Source: Bacteroidaceae bacterium (GTDB taxonomy: Bacteria > Bacteroidota > Bacteroidia > Bacteroidales > Bacteroidaceae). Taken from it: 64,000 nucleotides of DNA. Position 1 is the first letter of the stretch; every line of letters begins with the position of its first letter. Location of the stretch: contig JAGAYF010000006.1 in the NCBI GenBank assembly GCA_017940605.1, positions 40,270 to 104,269 of the forward strand, in the 5' to 3' direction. Shown in pieces: positions 32,829-41,534 of this stretch. Position numbers and translations under genes: made by a program. A model generated the notes under the pieces. The model was not told where the DNA came from. It was given only the letters and a program-made list of their open reading frames with translations, and did not search any database.

Positions 32829-33827
32829 TTGAAGACAAAGATTGCCAAAATACTGAAATTTCTGTTCCCGTTCGTCCTGGGAGGCGGCATTCTGTGGTGG
32901 ATGTACAGGGATTTTCCCTTCAGCACGCTCGACGACGTCCTGCTTGAGGACATGCACTGGGAATGGATGGTCCTTTCCTTTATACCAGGCATTTTGGCGC
33001 AAGTCTTCCGCGGACTCAGGTGGCATCAGGCGTTGGAACCCTTGGAAGAACACCCTCACCGACGCAACTGCGTGCTGGCAGTATACATATCCTACGCTGC
33101 CAGCCTGTTAGTTCCACGCATTGGCGAAGTGACACGCTGCGGCGTGCTGAAACGGCAGGACGGCATTTCGTTCAGCAAGTCATTGGGAACAGTCGTCACC
33201 GAGCGCATCGTTGATTCCCTGCTTGTTCTGCTCATGGTGGGCGGAGTCCTGCTTTGGCAACTGCCCGTCGTGCTCCGTTTCTTCAACCTGACGGGCGTAG
33301 GTCTCCGCGAAATGACGGACCGCTTCACCAGCACCGGCATCATCGTGACCATCATTTGCCTGCTGTGCATCGTGGGAGTTGCCGTCGTCGTCCTGCAAAA
33401 AATATCCGTGTCCAACAAACTGAAAGACACTCTCTCGGGCATGTGGACAGGCATCATGAGCCTGCGCAAAGTCAGGAACGTACCTCTCTACCTATTCTAT
33501 TCCGTTGGCATATGGGTGGCATATTTCCTACACTACTATCTGACATTCTTTTGCTTTGACTCCACCGCACAACTGGGTCTTACGGCTGGACTAGTATCGT
33601 TCTGCATCGGAACGATTGCGGTCATTGTGCCCACGCCCAACGGAGCAGGCTCCTGGCACTTCGCCGTAAAGACGATTCTCGTACTCTACGGTCTGGGCCA
33701 AATGGATGCCGTGGTTTTTGTGCTCATCGTCCACGGCATACAAACGCTTCTCATCATTCTGCTGGGCATCTACGCACTGCTGGCACTGCAATACAGGAGA
33801 CCACCCGCCCTACACGGCAACGGATAA
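32829..33827 (+). CDS. Flippase-like integral membrane protein (LPG_synthase_TM), copy 1
   Basis: 332 residues with about eight membrane helices, of the family related to the flippase half of MprF. Recognised stretches are YISYAASLLVPRIGEVTRCGVLKRQDGISFSKSLGTVVTERIVDSLLVLLM and IAVIVPTPNGAGSWHFAVKTILVLYGL. No aminoacyl-transferase domain is fused. The start is a TTG at 32829 (MKTKIAKILKF); no ATG occurs before residue 25, and the tandem paralogue supports this length. Likely moves a lipid or lipid-linked substrate across the inner membrane; substrate unknown. Confidence 0.82.
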   Translation: MKTKIAKILKFLFPFVLGGGILWWMYRDFPFSTLDDVLLEDMHWEWMVLSFIPGILAQVFRGLRWHQALEPLEEHPHRRNCVLAVYISYAASLLVPRIGEVTRCGVLKRQDGISFSKSLGTVVTERIVDSLLVLLMVGGVLLWQLPVVLRFFNLTGVGLREMTDRFTSTGIIVTIICLLCIVGVAVVVLQKISVSNKLKDTLSGMWTGIMSLRKVRNVPLYLFYSVGIWVAYFLHYYLTFFCFDSTAQLGLTAGLVSFCIGTIAVIVPTPNGAGSWHFAVKTILVLYGLGQMDAVVFVLIVHGIQTLLIILLGIYALLALQYRRPPALHGNG

Positions 33828-33845
33828 CCCAAGAACACGCATAAG

Positions 33846-34844
33846 ATGACTCTCAACCTAAAAAAGACGCTTGAAATCGGTTTGTCCTTCCTGCTGGCCG
33901 CCATTATCCTGTGGTGGATATACCGCGATTTCCCTTTTTCATCGGTAGGCCACGTGCTGCGCCATGACATTGACTGGGGCTGGATGCTCCTCTCGCTGCT
34001 TTTCGGCATCTTCCCCCAGGTGCTGCGCGGCATAAGATGGCGGCAGGCACTCGAGCCCCTGGGCGAAAGACCGCGCTACCGCCACTGCATATCCGCCGTC
34101 TACATGTCATTTGCCGCCAGCCTGGTCATACCGCGCATTGGAGAGATTTCGCGCTGCGCCACCCTGCACAAGACCGACGGCACGCCCTTTTCCACTGCCC
34201 TGGGAACGGTCGTTACGGAGCGCATCATTGATTCGCTGCTCGTTTTGCTCATTATCGGCATCACGTTCCTGTTTGAAATACCGGCATTCTACCGTTTCTT
34301 CCAATCCATAGGGCTTAATGCCGATTCCTTCTTCAGCACATTCAGCATCACAGGCATCATTATCACAATCGCGTGCGCCTGCGCCGTCATCGCGGGCGGC
34401 CTGTACCTTGCACACCGCCTAAGAACGGCCCATGGCATCAAGGACACGCTGGCCCGATTCGGCAAGGGAGTGGCCTCGGTGCGCCATGTGCGCAGCCTGC
34501 CCCTCTACCTGCTCAACACGGTGCTGATATGGGTATGCTATTTCCTGCATTTCTACCTGGCCTTCTATGCATTTGACTTTACGTCGGCCCTCGGCGTCCA
34601 CGCCGGCCTGCTTGCCTTCTGCATGATCACCCTGGCGGTGCTCGTACCCACGCCCAACGGGGCAGGCCCATGGCATTTTGCCGTCAAGGTCGTGCTGCTC
34701 CAGTTCGGGGTCGGCATGGAGAACGCCATTCTCTTTGCTCTCATCGCGCATGCCCTGCAAACGCTGCTCGTCGTGCTCCTGGGGCTGTACGGACTGCTCA
34801 CGATCAGCATGGGGAAGCACACCAAGCACACCCAGTTCCAATAA
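33846..34844 (+). CDS. Flippase-like integral membrane protein (LPG_synthase_TM), copy 2
   Basis: Tandem paralogue of the preceding gene, also 332 residues and starting 19 bases after it. Shared blocks include ILWWIYRDFPFSS, VYMSFAASLVIPRIGEISRCATLHKTDGTPFSTALGTVVTERIIDSLLVLLI and LAVLVPTPNGAGPWHFAVKVVLLQFG. Between copies the loops are diverged while the GE(I/V)xRC and PTPNGAG motifs are kept, so both are probably functional. Likely the same operon as copy 1 and the following pepD (30-base gap). Confidence 0.83.
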   Translation: MTLNLKKTLEIGLSFLLAAIILWWIYRDFPFSSVGHVLRHDIDWGWMLLSLLFGIFPQVLRGIRWRQALEPLGERPRYRHCISAVYMSFAASLVIPRIGEISRCATLHKTDGTPFSTALGTVVTERIIDSLLVLLIIGITFLFEIPAFYRFFQSIGLNADSFFSTFSITGIIITIACACAVIAGGLYLAHRLRTAHGIKDTLARFGKGVASVRHVRSLPLYLLNTVLIWVCYFLHFYLAFYAFDFTSALGVHAGLLAFCMITLAVLVPTPNGAGPWHFAVKVVLLQFGVGMENAILFALIAHALQTLLVVLLGLYGLLTISMGKHTKHTQFQ

Positions 34845-34874
34845 AACAATTCAATTTCAATATCTCAAATCATC

Positions 34875-36326
34875 ATGGAAGTAAAAGACTTAGAGCCGAA
34901 AGGCATTTGGCAGAATTTTCACCTGCTCACCCAAGTACCACGCCCCTCAGGGCATCTGGAAAAGATTCAGCAATTCCTGTTAGACTGGGCCAAGGACCGC
35001 AGCATCGAGGCCTTCCAGGACAACGCCGGCAACATTGTCATGCGCAAGGCGGCCACACCCGGCATGGAAGACCGCAAGATGGTCACCTTCGAAGCCCACA
35101 TGGACATGGTGCCCCAAAAGGCCGCCGATTCCAGCCACAATTTCCTGACCGACCCCATAGCAACCTACATTGACGGCGACTGGGTCAAGGCCAAGGGCAC
35201 TACGCTGGGCAGCGACGACGGCATTGGCGTAGCCACCGCCATGGCCATACTGGAAGACGGCAGCCTGAGGCACGGGCCGCTGGAGGCACTGTTTACCGTT
35301 GACGAGGAAACCTGCATGTACGGGGTGAACCATCTCCAGCCCGACACCTTGCAGGGCGACATCCTGTTCAACTTCGACCACGAGAGCGAGGGCGAATTTG
35401 TCATTGGCTGCGCCGGCGGCATGGACGTGGCCGGCGAGCTGGACTACCAAGAGGAAGACGCACCCGAGGGCATCTGCATCAAGCTGACCCTGCAGGGACT
35501 CAAGGGCGGCCACTCCGGACTGGAGATCAACCTGGGGCGCGCCAATGCCAACAAGCTGATGGTGCGCGTGCTGGCCGATGCCGTGACGGAGCTGGGCGCC
35601 GACCTGGTCAGCTGGGAGGGCGGCAACATGCGCAACGCCATTCCCAACCGCGCCGAGGCCGTCCTGCTCATCGAGGAGGACCAGAAGGCTGACCTGCTGG
35701 CACTGACGGCACGCTGGGAAAAGACTTTCCAGGATGAATACGAGGGCATAGAGGAAGGTCTCAGCCTGACGGCCGAGGACGCCCCCAAGGCCGACAAGAT
35801 TGTGCCCGAGGAAATCTGTGACAACCTGATAGATGCCGTCCTGGCCTGCCACAACGGCGTGCTGCGCCAGATACCCGCCATTCCCCAAATCGTGGAAACG
35901 TCGTGCAACCTGGGCATTGTCAAGATTGGGCAGGGCAAGGCTGCTACCGACGTGCTGGTGCGCAGCTCGCGCGAATCCATGCTGGAGTTCCTGGGCCAGA
36001 GCGTCAACGCCGCCTTTGCCATGGCCGGCATGAAGACACAGTACCAAGGACGCTACCCCGCCTGGCAGCCCAACAACCAATCGGCCATCGTGGCCGTCAT
36101 GCGTCAGGAATACAAGAACCTGTTCGGCGAGGATTGCAGGGTCGAGGTAGTGCACGCCGGCGTGGAGTGCGGAATCATACAGACCGTCTACCCCCACATG
36201 GACGCGGTCAGCTTCGGACCTACGCTGCGTTCGCCCCACACCCCGTTTGAGCGGTGCAACATTCTAAGCGTGGCAAAATTCTATCGGTTCGTACTGAAGC
36301 TGCTGGAAAACATTCCCACGAAATAA
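34875..36326 (+). CDS. pepD: Aminoacyl-histidine dipeptidase (PepD, M20 family)
   Basis: 483-residue cytosolic Zn dipeptidase. Metal and catalytic motifs are MVTFEAHMDMVPQK, LGSDDGIGVATAMAIL, LFTVDEETCMYG, LFNFDHESEGEFVIGCAGG, LKGGHSGLEINLGRANANK and VVHAGVECGIIQTVYPHMDAVSFGPTL. It is a full-length second copy of the gene truncated at the left edge of the window. Preceded closely by the two flippase-like genes and followed by a terminator, so it is the last gene of that unit. Confidence 0.95.
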   Translation: MEVKDLEPKGIWQNFHLLTQVPRPSGHLEKIQQFLLDWAKDRSIEAFQDNAGNIVMRKAATPGMEDRKMVTFEAHMDMVPQKAADSSHNFLTDPIATYIDGDWVKAKGTTLGSDDGIGVATAMAILEDGSLRHGPLEALFTVDEETCMYGVNHLQPDTLQGDILFNFDHESEGEFVIGCAGGMDVAGELDYQEEDAPEGICIKLTLQGLKGGHSGLEINLGRANANKLMVRVLADAVTELGADLVSWEGGNMRNAIPNRAEAVLLIEEDQKADLLALTARWEKTFQDEYEGIEEGLSLTAEDAPKADKIVPEEICDNLIDAVLACHNGVLRQIPAIPQIVETSCNLGIVKIGQGKAATDVLVRSSRESMLEFLGQSVNAAFAMAGMKTQYQGRYPAWQPNNQSAIVAVMRQEYKNLFGEDCRVEVVHAGVECGIIQTVYPHMDAVSFGPTLRSPHTPFERCNILSVAKFYRFVLKLLENIPTK

Positions 36327-36332
36327 CACACG

Positions 36333-36363
36333 AGAGCACTGCCCCAGGGCAGTGCTCTTTTTT
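36333..36363 (+). terminator. Rho-independent terminator after pepD
   Basis: Stem AGAGCACTGCC/GGCAGTGCTCT with a tight loop, followed by six T. Confidence 0.9.
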
Positions 36364-36495
36364 CAGGCCCACCCGTTCACAGGCCCGGCAGCAGGGAGGG
36401 CACAACCTCCTCAACTCAATAGCCTAAGGGCCGACTTACTTATTTTCAGCTACACTGGAGACAGACCAGATGCCCGTGGCAGCAGGCGCGGTTTT

Positions 36496-36613
36496 TACTT
36501 GATGTATGAAAAACCTTACGCCCCGTTCACGATGCTGTTACGCCTTGTCCATCCCCCTTTCACGCCTTGCCTGGAATTTTTCAGGCCGCAACCATCGGCC
36601 TCCTCACCCCCGC
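36496..36613 (+). repeat. 22-bp-period core array, locus B
   Basis: Cores ACGCCCCG (36518), ACGCCTTG (36540), ACGCCTTG (36562), GGCCGCAA (36584) and a degenerate ACCCCCGC (36606) are spaced exactly 22 bases. A weaker unit TTTTT-ACTTG (36496) fits 22 bases upstream. The GGCCGC core is preceded by TTTTTCA as in locus C. The array ends about 105 bases before the -7 box of the first metallophosphoesterase gene. The rest of the gap 36364-36716 shows nothing else. Confidence 0.65.
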
Positions 36614-36716
36614 GTTTCCCCTCCCCACCGTGGCGGAAAGGGCAGGCCAGGACGAGAAATATTACAAAAAAGAAGAAAAAGTGGCGAAAAACGTTAAGTT
36701 TTCCAATGAAAAATTG

Positions 36717-36724
36717 TAAATTTG
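36717..36724 (+). promoter_or_regulatory. -7 box TAAATTTG for the metallophosphoesterase cluster
   Basis: TAnnTTTG match 36 bases before the ATG at 36761. It overlaps the GTG that opens the longest frame, so it supports the later start. Confidence 0.6.
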
Positions 36725-36760
36725 TGGCAATTAATTATCACTCACACGAAACACTTCCTT

Positions 36761-38200
36761 ATGAACCGCAGAAAATTCCTACAACGCTCGGCAGCCCTCA
36801 TGGGGGCAATGTGCCTGGACTGGCCCGCATTTGCCGAGCAGACAGCCCGCCTGGGCAAGCCCAACGTAAGAATAGGCATCATCAGCGACATTCACATCCG
36901 CCACATGGATTCCGTCAAGACGCTCCACCACACGTTTGAGTACTTTGACCAAGCCGGCGTGGACGGCGTCATCATTGCCGGCGACATGGCCGACTGGGGC
37001 TTCTACAGCCAGCTGCAGCTGGTGGCCGAGACATGGTATGACGTATTCCCCCAAGACCGCGGCAGCGACGGGCGGCACGTGGAGAAGCTCTTTGTCTATG
37101 GCAACCATGACCGCGAGGGATACACCTACGGCAATGCGCGCGGCGTGAAGGTGACCAAGGAAATGATAGAAGAGGAAGCCATCTGGCCGCGCAAGGAGAA
37201 GGTATGGCAGGAACTGTTTCACGAAAAATGGACACCCATCTACATAAAGGACGTCAAGGGATACAAGTTCATTGGCGGCCACTGGGACAGTTGGAAGGAC
37301 ATACGCGGACTGGCCGAATACCTGGAGAAAGTGGAGGGAGAGCTACCCAAGGGCGGCCGGCCTTTCTTCTACTTCCAGCACTTCCACCCCAAGAACACCT
37401 GTTCAGGACCGTGGGTGTGGGGACAGGGCGGCGGCAACGTAACCAAGGCCCTGAGCAAATATCCCAATTGCGTGTGCTTCTCGGGCCACAGCCATACGTC
37501 GCTCACCGATGAGCGCACCATCTGGCAGGGAGCGTTTACGAGCGTGGGCACGGCCTCGCTGAGCTACATCAGCCTGTGGGGCGGACGCGAGAACAGCTCG
37601 GCACCGTGGACACCCCAGATGAAGCGCATCGGCACCGGCAACGGCAAGCACGGACAGATAATGTCGGTCTATGACGACTGCATTACGCTGGAAAGACGCG
37701 AGTTCGTGTACGACCAGCCCCTGGGCGACAACTGGATCATACCGCTGCCGCTGGGCGGACAGGACAAGCCGTTTGTGTTTGACACGCGCCGGAAGAACGT
37801 CAAGACGCCCCAGTTTGCCGCAAGCGACAGGGTGACGGTGACACGCGCCATGGGCAAGGATGTCAAGGGGCAGGAGCAGGACCAGATTACGCTGCACTTC
37901 CCCTCGGTGCTGAAGAAGACCCACGGCGCACGCGCATTCGACTACGAAATCCAGGCCGAGGTGATGGATATCGACACGACGAAGGTGGCCCTCACCAAGC
38001 GCGTATACAGCAAGGGCTACTTCCTGGGCGAGGCACAGGACGGGGACGAGGTGACCTGCGTGTTCAGCCGCGCCGAACTGCCCGCCAACCGCAAGATACG
38101 CTTCGCCGTAAGGCCGGTCGAGAGCTTCGGCAAGAAAGGCGACCCCATCTACACCGAGTGGACGCTCTACAAGGACAGGAAAGAGGGATACACCCTGTGA
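36761..38200 (+). CDS. Tat-type calcineurin-like metallophosphoesterase, paralogue 1
   Basis: 479 residues. The N-terminus MNRRKFLQRSAALMGAMCLDWPAFAE is a twin-arginine signal, so export of a folded, metal-loaded enzyme is expected. Binuclear metal motifs are IISDIHIRH, IIAGDMADWG, VYGNHDREG and FSGHSHTSLTDE. The C-terminal third is a beta-rich domain shared with the next two genes. Start chosen at the ATG after the -7 box. First of three consecutive paralogues. Substrate is unknown; the fold covers phosphomonoesterases and phosphodiesterases. Confidence 0.87.
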   Translation: MNRRKFLQRSAALMGAMCLDWPAFAEQTARLGKPNVRIGIISDIHIRHMDSVKTLHHTFEYFDQAGVDGVIIAGDMADWGFYSQLQLVAETWYDVFPQDRGSDGRHVEKLFVYGNHDREGYTYGNARGVKVTKEMIEEEAIWPRKEKVWQELFHEKWTPIYIKDVKGYKFIGGHWDSWKDIRGLAEYLEKVEGELPKGGRPFFYFQHFHPKNTCSGPWVWGQGGGNVTKALSKYPNCVCFSGHSHTSLTDERTIWQGAFTSVGTASLSYISLWGGRENSSAPWTPQMKRIGTGNGKHGQIMSVYDDCITLERREFVYDQPLGDNWIIPLPLGGQDKPFVFDTRRKNVKTPQFAASDRVTVTRAMGKDVKGQEQDQITLHFPSVLKKTHGARAFDYEIQAEVMDIDTTKVALTKRVYSKGYFLGEAQDGDEVTCVFSRAELPANRKIRFAVRPVESFGKKGDPIYTEWTLYKDRKEGYTL

Positions 38201-38249
38201 GACCGCAAGCCGCACTCCAAATAACACAGCATAAAACACATAAGAACCG

Positions 38250-39689
38250 ATGAACCGAAGAAGTTTCCTGCAACACTCAGCAGCCATCGCGGGCGCAGTG
38301 TGCCTTGACCTGCCCGCCTTTGCCGAAAAGGTGGCCACGCTGGGCCAGGCCCGCCTCAAGATAGGCATCATCAGCGACGTGCACCTCACCACCCCCGACA
38401 GCAACGACTATCTGAGGAAAGCCTTTGAATACTTCCGCGACAAGGGCGTGGACGGCGTGCTCATCGCGGGCGACATAGCCGACTGGGGCGTGGAAAGGCA
38501 GATCAAGATGCTCGCCGACACGTGGTACGGCGTATTTCCCAAGGACAAAGCCCCCGACGGCCGCCACGTGGAAAAACTTTTCGTCTACGGCAACCACGAC
38601 ATTGAGGGACAGAACTACAAATCAGTGAAGAAATTCCTCACGGACGAGATGGTGAAGAACGAAATCATTGCGCCGCGCCGCGCCGAGATATGGAAGAAGC
38701 ACCTGAAGGAGAAATGGATGCCCATTTACATCAAAGACGTGAAAGGATACAAGTTCATCGGGGCACATTGGGCCAACTGGGACGGAATCCCCGGGCTGGA
38801 GGCATTCTTTGCACAGCACCAAGCCGAGTTTCCCACGGCGAAGCCTTTCTTCTACTTCCAGCACATGCATCCGCAGGGCACGTGCTCCGCGCCGTGGACG
38901 TGGGGGCAGGACGACGGAACGACGACCAAGCTGTTCAGCCAGTATCCCAACCTCGTTACGTTCTCAGGCCACAGCCACACCACGCTCACCGATGACCGCA
39001 CGCTGTGGCAGGGTGCATTTACCAGCATCGGCACGGCATCGCTCAAGTACATCATACCATTCGGCGGGCGCGAGAACACCGTCGTCTTCGGCAGCAAGGA
39101 AAAAGTCCCATCGCAGATGGCACAGCTCAAGTATCTGGACGACGGGAAGCACGGACAGGTGATGACGGTCTATGACGACTGCATCACGCTGGAGAAGCAC
39201 GAGTTCGTGAACGACCAGCCGCTGGCCGACAACTGGGTCATCCCGTTGCCGCTCACGGGCAGTGCCCCCATGTCGTTCGCAGCCAGGGAAAAGGAGGCCA
39301 AGACGCCCCAATTTGCCGCCGGCGACAAGGTGACGGTCACGCGCGCCGATGGAAAGGACCGCTACGGCAAGGAACAGAAGCAGATTACGGTGCATTTTCC
39401 CACGGTCCTGAAGAAAAAGACCGGCGTGCGGGCATTCGACTACGAGATACAGGCTGAAATCATGGACGTTGACACGACAAAGATCGTGTGCACCAAGCGC
39501 GTCTTCAGCCAAGGCTTCCATCTGGGCGAGGCCCAGGATGAAAAGGAAGCCGTGTGTGTGTTCGGCGAGGCCGACCTGCCTGCCAACCGCAAGGTACGCT
39601 TCCATGTGCGCCCCTGCGAGTGCTTCGGCCACCAGGGCGAGGCCATCAGCACCGACTGGCTTGAACCAATCATCACCAAAAAAGCATAG
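38250..39689 (+). CDS. Tat-type calcineurin-like metallophosphoesterase, paralogue 2
   Basis: 479 residues with signal MNRRSFLQHSAAIAGAVCLDLPAFAE and metal motifs IISDVHLTT, LIAGDIADWG, VYGNHDIEG and FSGHSHTTLTDD. By eye it is closer to paralogue 3 than to paralogue 1, with shared segments PKDKAPDGRHVEK, WTWGQDDGTTTKLF and KKTGVRAFDYEIQAEIMDVDTTKIVCTKRVFS. It starts 49 bases after paralogue 1 with no promoter visible between, so one transcript is likely. Confidence 0.87.
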   Translation: MNRRSFLQHSAAIAGAVCLDLPAFAEKVATLGQARLKIGIISDVHLTTPDSNDYLRKAFEYFRDKGVDGVLIAGDIADWGVERQIKMLADTWYGVFPKDKAPDGRHVEKLFVYGNHDIEGQNYKSVKKFLTDEMVKNEIIAPRRAEIWKKHLKEKWMPIYIKDVKGYKFIGAHWANWDGIPGLEAFFAQHQAEFPTAKPFFYFQHMHPQGTCSAPWTWGQDDGTTTKLFSQYPNLVTFSGHSHTTLTDDRTLWQGAFTSIGTASLKYIIPFGGRENTVVFGSKEKVPSQMAQLKYLDDGKHGQVMTVYDDCITLEKHEFVNDQPLADNWVIPLPLTGSAPMSFAAREKEAKTPQFAAGDKVTVTRADGKDRYGKEQKQITVHFPTVLKKKTGVRAFDYEIQAEIMDVDTTKIVCTKRVFSQGFHLGEAQDEKEAVCVFGEADLPANRKVRFHVRPCECFGHQGEAISTDWLEPIITKKA

Positions 39690-39694
39690 AAACC

Positions 39695-41125
39695 ATGAAT
39701 AGAAGAAGTTTTTTACAGCATTCCGCAGCCGTGGCAGGCGCCATGTGCCTTGACTTGCCGGCCTTTGCGGAGAAAGTGGCCACCTTCGGCCAGCCGCGCC
39801 TCAAGATGGGCATCATCAGCGACATACACATACGCACAAAAGAGAACCTGCCCATCCTGCAACACACGTTTGAGTACTTCCGCGACAACGGCGTGGACGG
39901 CGTCATCATTGCAGGCGACTTGGCCGACTGGAGCCTGGAAAGCCAGCTGGAATGGGTGGCCCAAACCTGGTACAAGGTGTTCCCGAAGGACAAAGCGCCC
40001 GACGGAAGACACGTGGAAAAGGTGTTCGTCTACGGCAACCACGACATCAAGACACCCGAGATGATTCTGAAAAAGTATGACGTGACCAAGGAAAAAGCCG
40101 AAAAGGAAGCCATCGGGCCGCGCCGCGCCGAGATATGGAAGAAACTGTTCAAGGAGAAATGGGCACCCATCTATATCAAGGACATCAAGGGCTACAAGTT
40201 CATCGGTGCCCACTTTGCCAACTGGCAGAACATTCCCGGGCTGGAGGAGTTCTTTGCCGCGCACGAGAAGGACCTCCCCAAGGTGAAGCCGTTCTTCTAC
40301 GTGCAGCACATGCACCCCAAGGACACCTGCTCCGCGCCGTGGACGTGGGGACAGGACGACGGAACGACGACCAAGCTCTTCGGAAACTACCCCAACCTGG
40401 TCACATTCACCGGCCACAGCCACACATCGCTCACTGATGAGCGCACCATCTGGCAGGGCAAGTTCACAAGCGTGGGCACTGCCTCGCTCAGCTACATCTT
40501 CCCCTTTGGCGGGCGCGAGAACACCCACCCCTGCGGAAGCAAGGAGAAAGAACCGTCGCAGATGAAGGACTTCAAGGGCAAGGACGGCAAGCACGGGCAG
40601 TTGATGACGGTCTATGACGACTGCATCACGCTGCAAAGGCACGAATTTGTCTACGACCAGGACCTGGCCGACAACTGGATCATACCGCTGCCCCTCACAG
40701 GCGAAGCCCCCCTGGCCTTTGAGCCGCGCGCCAAGGCTGCCAAAGCTCCCCAGTTCGCCCCAGGCGACAAGGTGACGCTGACCCGCGCCGAGGGCAAGGA
40801 CCGCTACGGCAAGAAAGAGAAGCAAATCACCGTGCACTTCCCCACCGTGCTGCGCAAGCGCACAGGCGTGCGCGCCTTCGACTATGAGGTGCAGGCCGAG
40901 ATCACCGACGTGGACCACACCAAGATAGTCTGCACCAAGCGCGTCTTCAGCTACGGTTTCTACCTGGCCGAGTCACAGGACGAAAAGGAGGCCATCTGCG
41001 TCTTTGCCCAGAGCGAGCTGCCCAAGAACCGCAGGCTGCGCTTCATCGTGCGGCCCGTCGAGTGCTTCGGCAAGAAGGGCGACCCCATCTACAGCGAATG
41101 GCTGAGCGCCGACTCGATGGTCTGA
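39695..41125 (+). CDS. Tat-type calcineurin-like metallophosphoesterase, paralogue 3
   Basis: 476 residues with signal MNRRSFLQHSAAVAGAMCLDLPAFAE and metal motifs IISDIHIRT, IIAGDLADWS, VYGNHDIKT and FTGHSHTSLTDE. It begins only 5 bases after paralogue 2. The loop after GNHD carries the insertion PEMILKKYDVTKEKAEKEA, the main difference between the three proteins and close to the active site, so substrate preference may differ. Last gene before tRNA-Gln. Confidence 0.87.
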   Translation: MNRRSFLQHSAAVAGAMCLDLPAFAEKVATFGQPRLKMGIISDIHIRTKENLPILQHTFEYFRDNGVDGVIIAGDLADWSLESQLEWVAQTWYKVFPKDKAPDGRHVEKVFVYGNHDIKTPEMILKKYDVTKEKAEKEAIGPRRAEIWKKLFKEKWAPIYIKDIKGYKFIGAHFANWQNIPGLEEFFAAHEKDLPKVKPFFYVQHMHPKDTCSAPWTWGQDDGTTTKLFGNYPNLVTFTGHSHTSLTDERTIWQGKFTSVGTASLSYIFPFGGRENTHPCGSKEKEPSQMKDFKGKDGKHGQLMTVYDDCITLQRHEFVYDQDLADNWIIPLPLTGEAPLAFEPRAKAAKAPQFAPGDKVTLTRAEGKDRYGKKEKQITVHFPTVLRKRTGVRAFDYEVQAEITDVDHTKIVCTKRVFSYGFYLAESQDEKEAICVFAQSELPKNRRLRFIVRPVECFGKKGDPIYSEWLSADSMV

Positions 41126-41231
41126 CACTCCAAAGGGGCGGCAATGCGCCGAGCCTCCATGATTTTTGCAGCCAAATAAAATAAAATTCGTTTTTTTTCA
41201 AAAAAATTTGGCTGAAGACGCGAAAAGGTTG

Positions 41232-41239
41232 TACCTTTG
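41232..41239 (+). promoter_or_regulatory. -7 box TACCTTTG for tRNA-Gln
   Basis: Exact TACCTTTG followed by CACCCGTG, 18 bases before the mature tRNA 5' end. Confidence 0.65.
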
Positions 41240-41257
41240 CACCCGTGTTAAAGGAAT

Positions 41258-41328
41258 TGGGGTATGGTGTAATGGTAACACTGCAGATTCTGGTCCTGCC
41301 TTTCCTGGTTCGAGTCCGGGTACCCCAA
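41258..41328 (+). tRNA. tRNA-Gln (anticodon CTG)
   Basis: 71 bases fold as a cloverleaf: acceptor TGGGGTA/TACCCCA with discriminator A, D arm GTGT-AATGGTA-ACAC, anticodon arm GCAGA-TTCTGGT-CCTGC, T arm CCTGG-TTCGAGT-CCGGG. Anticodon CTG reads CAG (Gln). The pair next to the anticodon loop is A-C rather than A-T. CCA is not encoded. Promoter at 41232 and terminator at 41341 make a single-gene unit. Confidence 0.93.
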
Positions 41329-41340
41329 CAACCGAGCGCC

Positions 41341-41376
41341 AAAGTGGTTTTCCGAGGAGGAGAACCACTTTTTTCA
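41341..41376 (+). terminator. Terminator after tRNA-Gln
   Basis: 12-bp stem AAAGTGGTTTTC/GAGAACCACTTT with one mismatch, 7-base loop, then a T run. Confidence 0.85.
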
Positions 41377-41534
41377 TTTTCCGTCCCCAACCATAATCAT
41401 TAGGCCATGCGCAAGCATGGCCGCCCCACATGCCAGAAAACCACGGCTGCGCAACGCATTTGTTTTTTTCGCCCCATTGTGGAAATTATTACGCCTAAAA
41501 TGCTTACCTTTTCAGGAAATACAACATTATTCAC

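Noticed and set aside
34980-36239. 419-residue frame opposite pepD (and similar long antisense frames at 2536-3513, 5214-6611 and 39713-40918)
   Set aside because: Each lies fully opposite a well-recognised gene and arises from G+C-rich codon use; no family motif is present.
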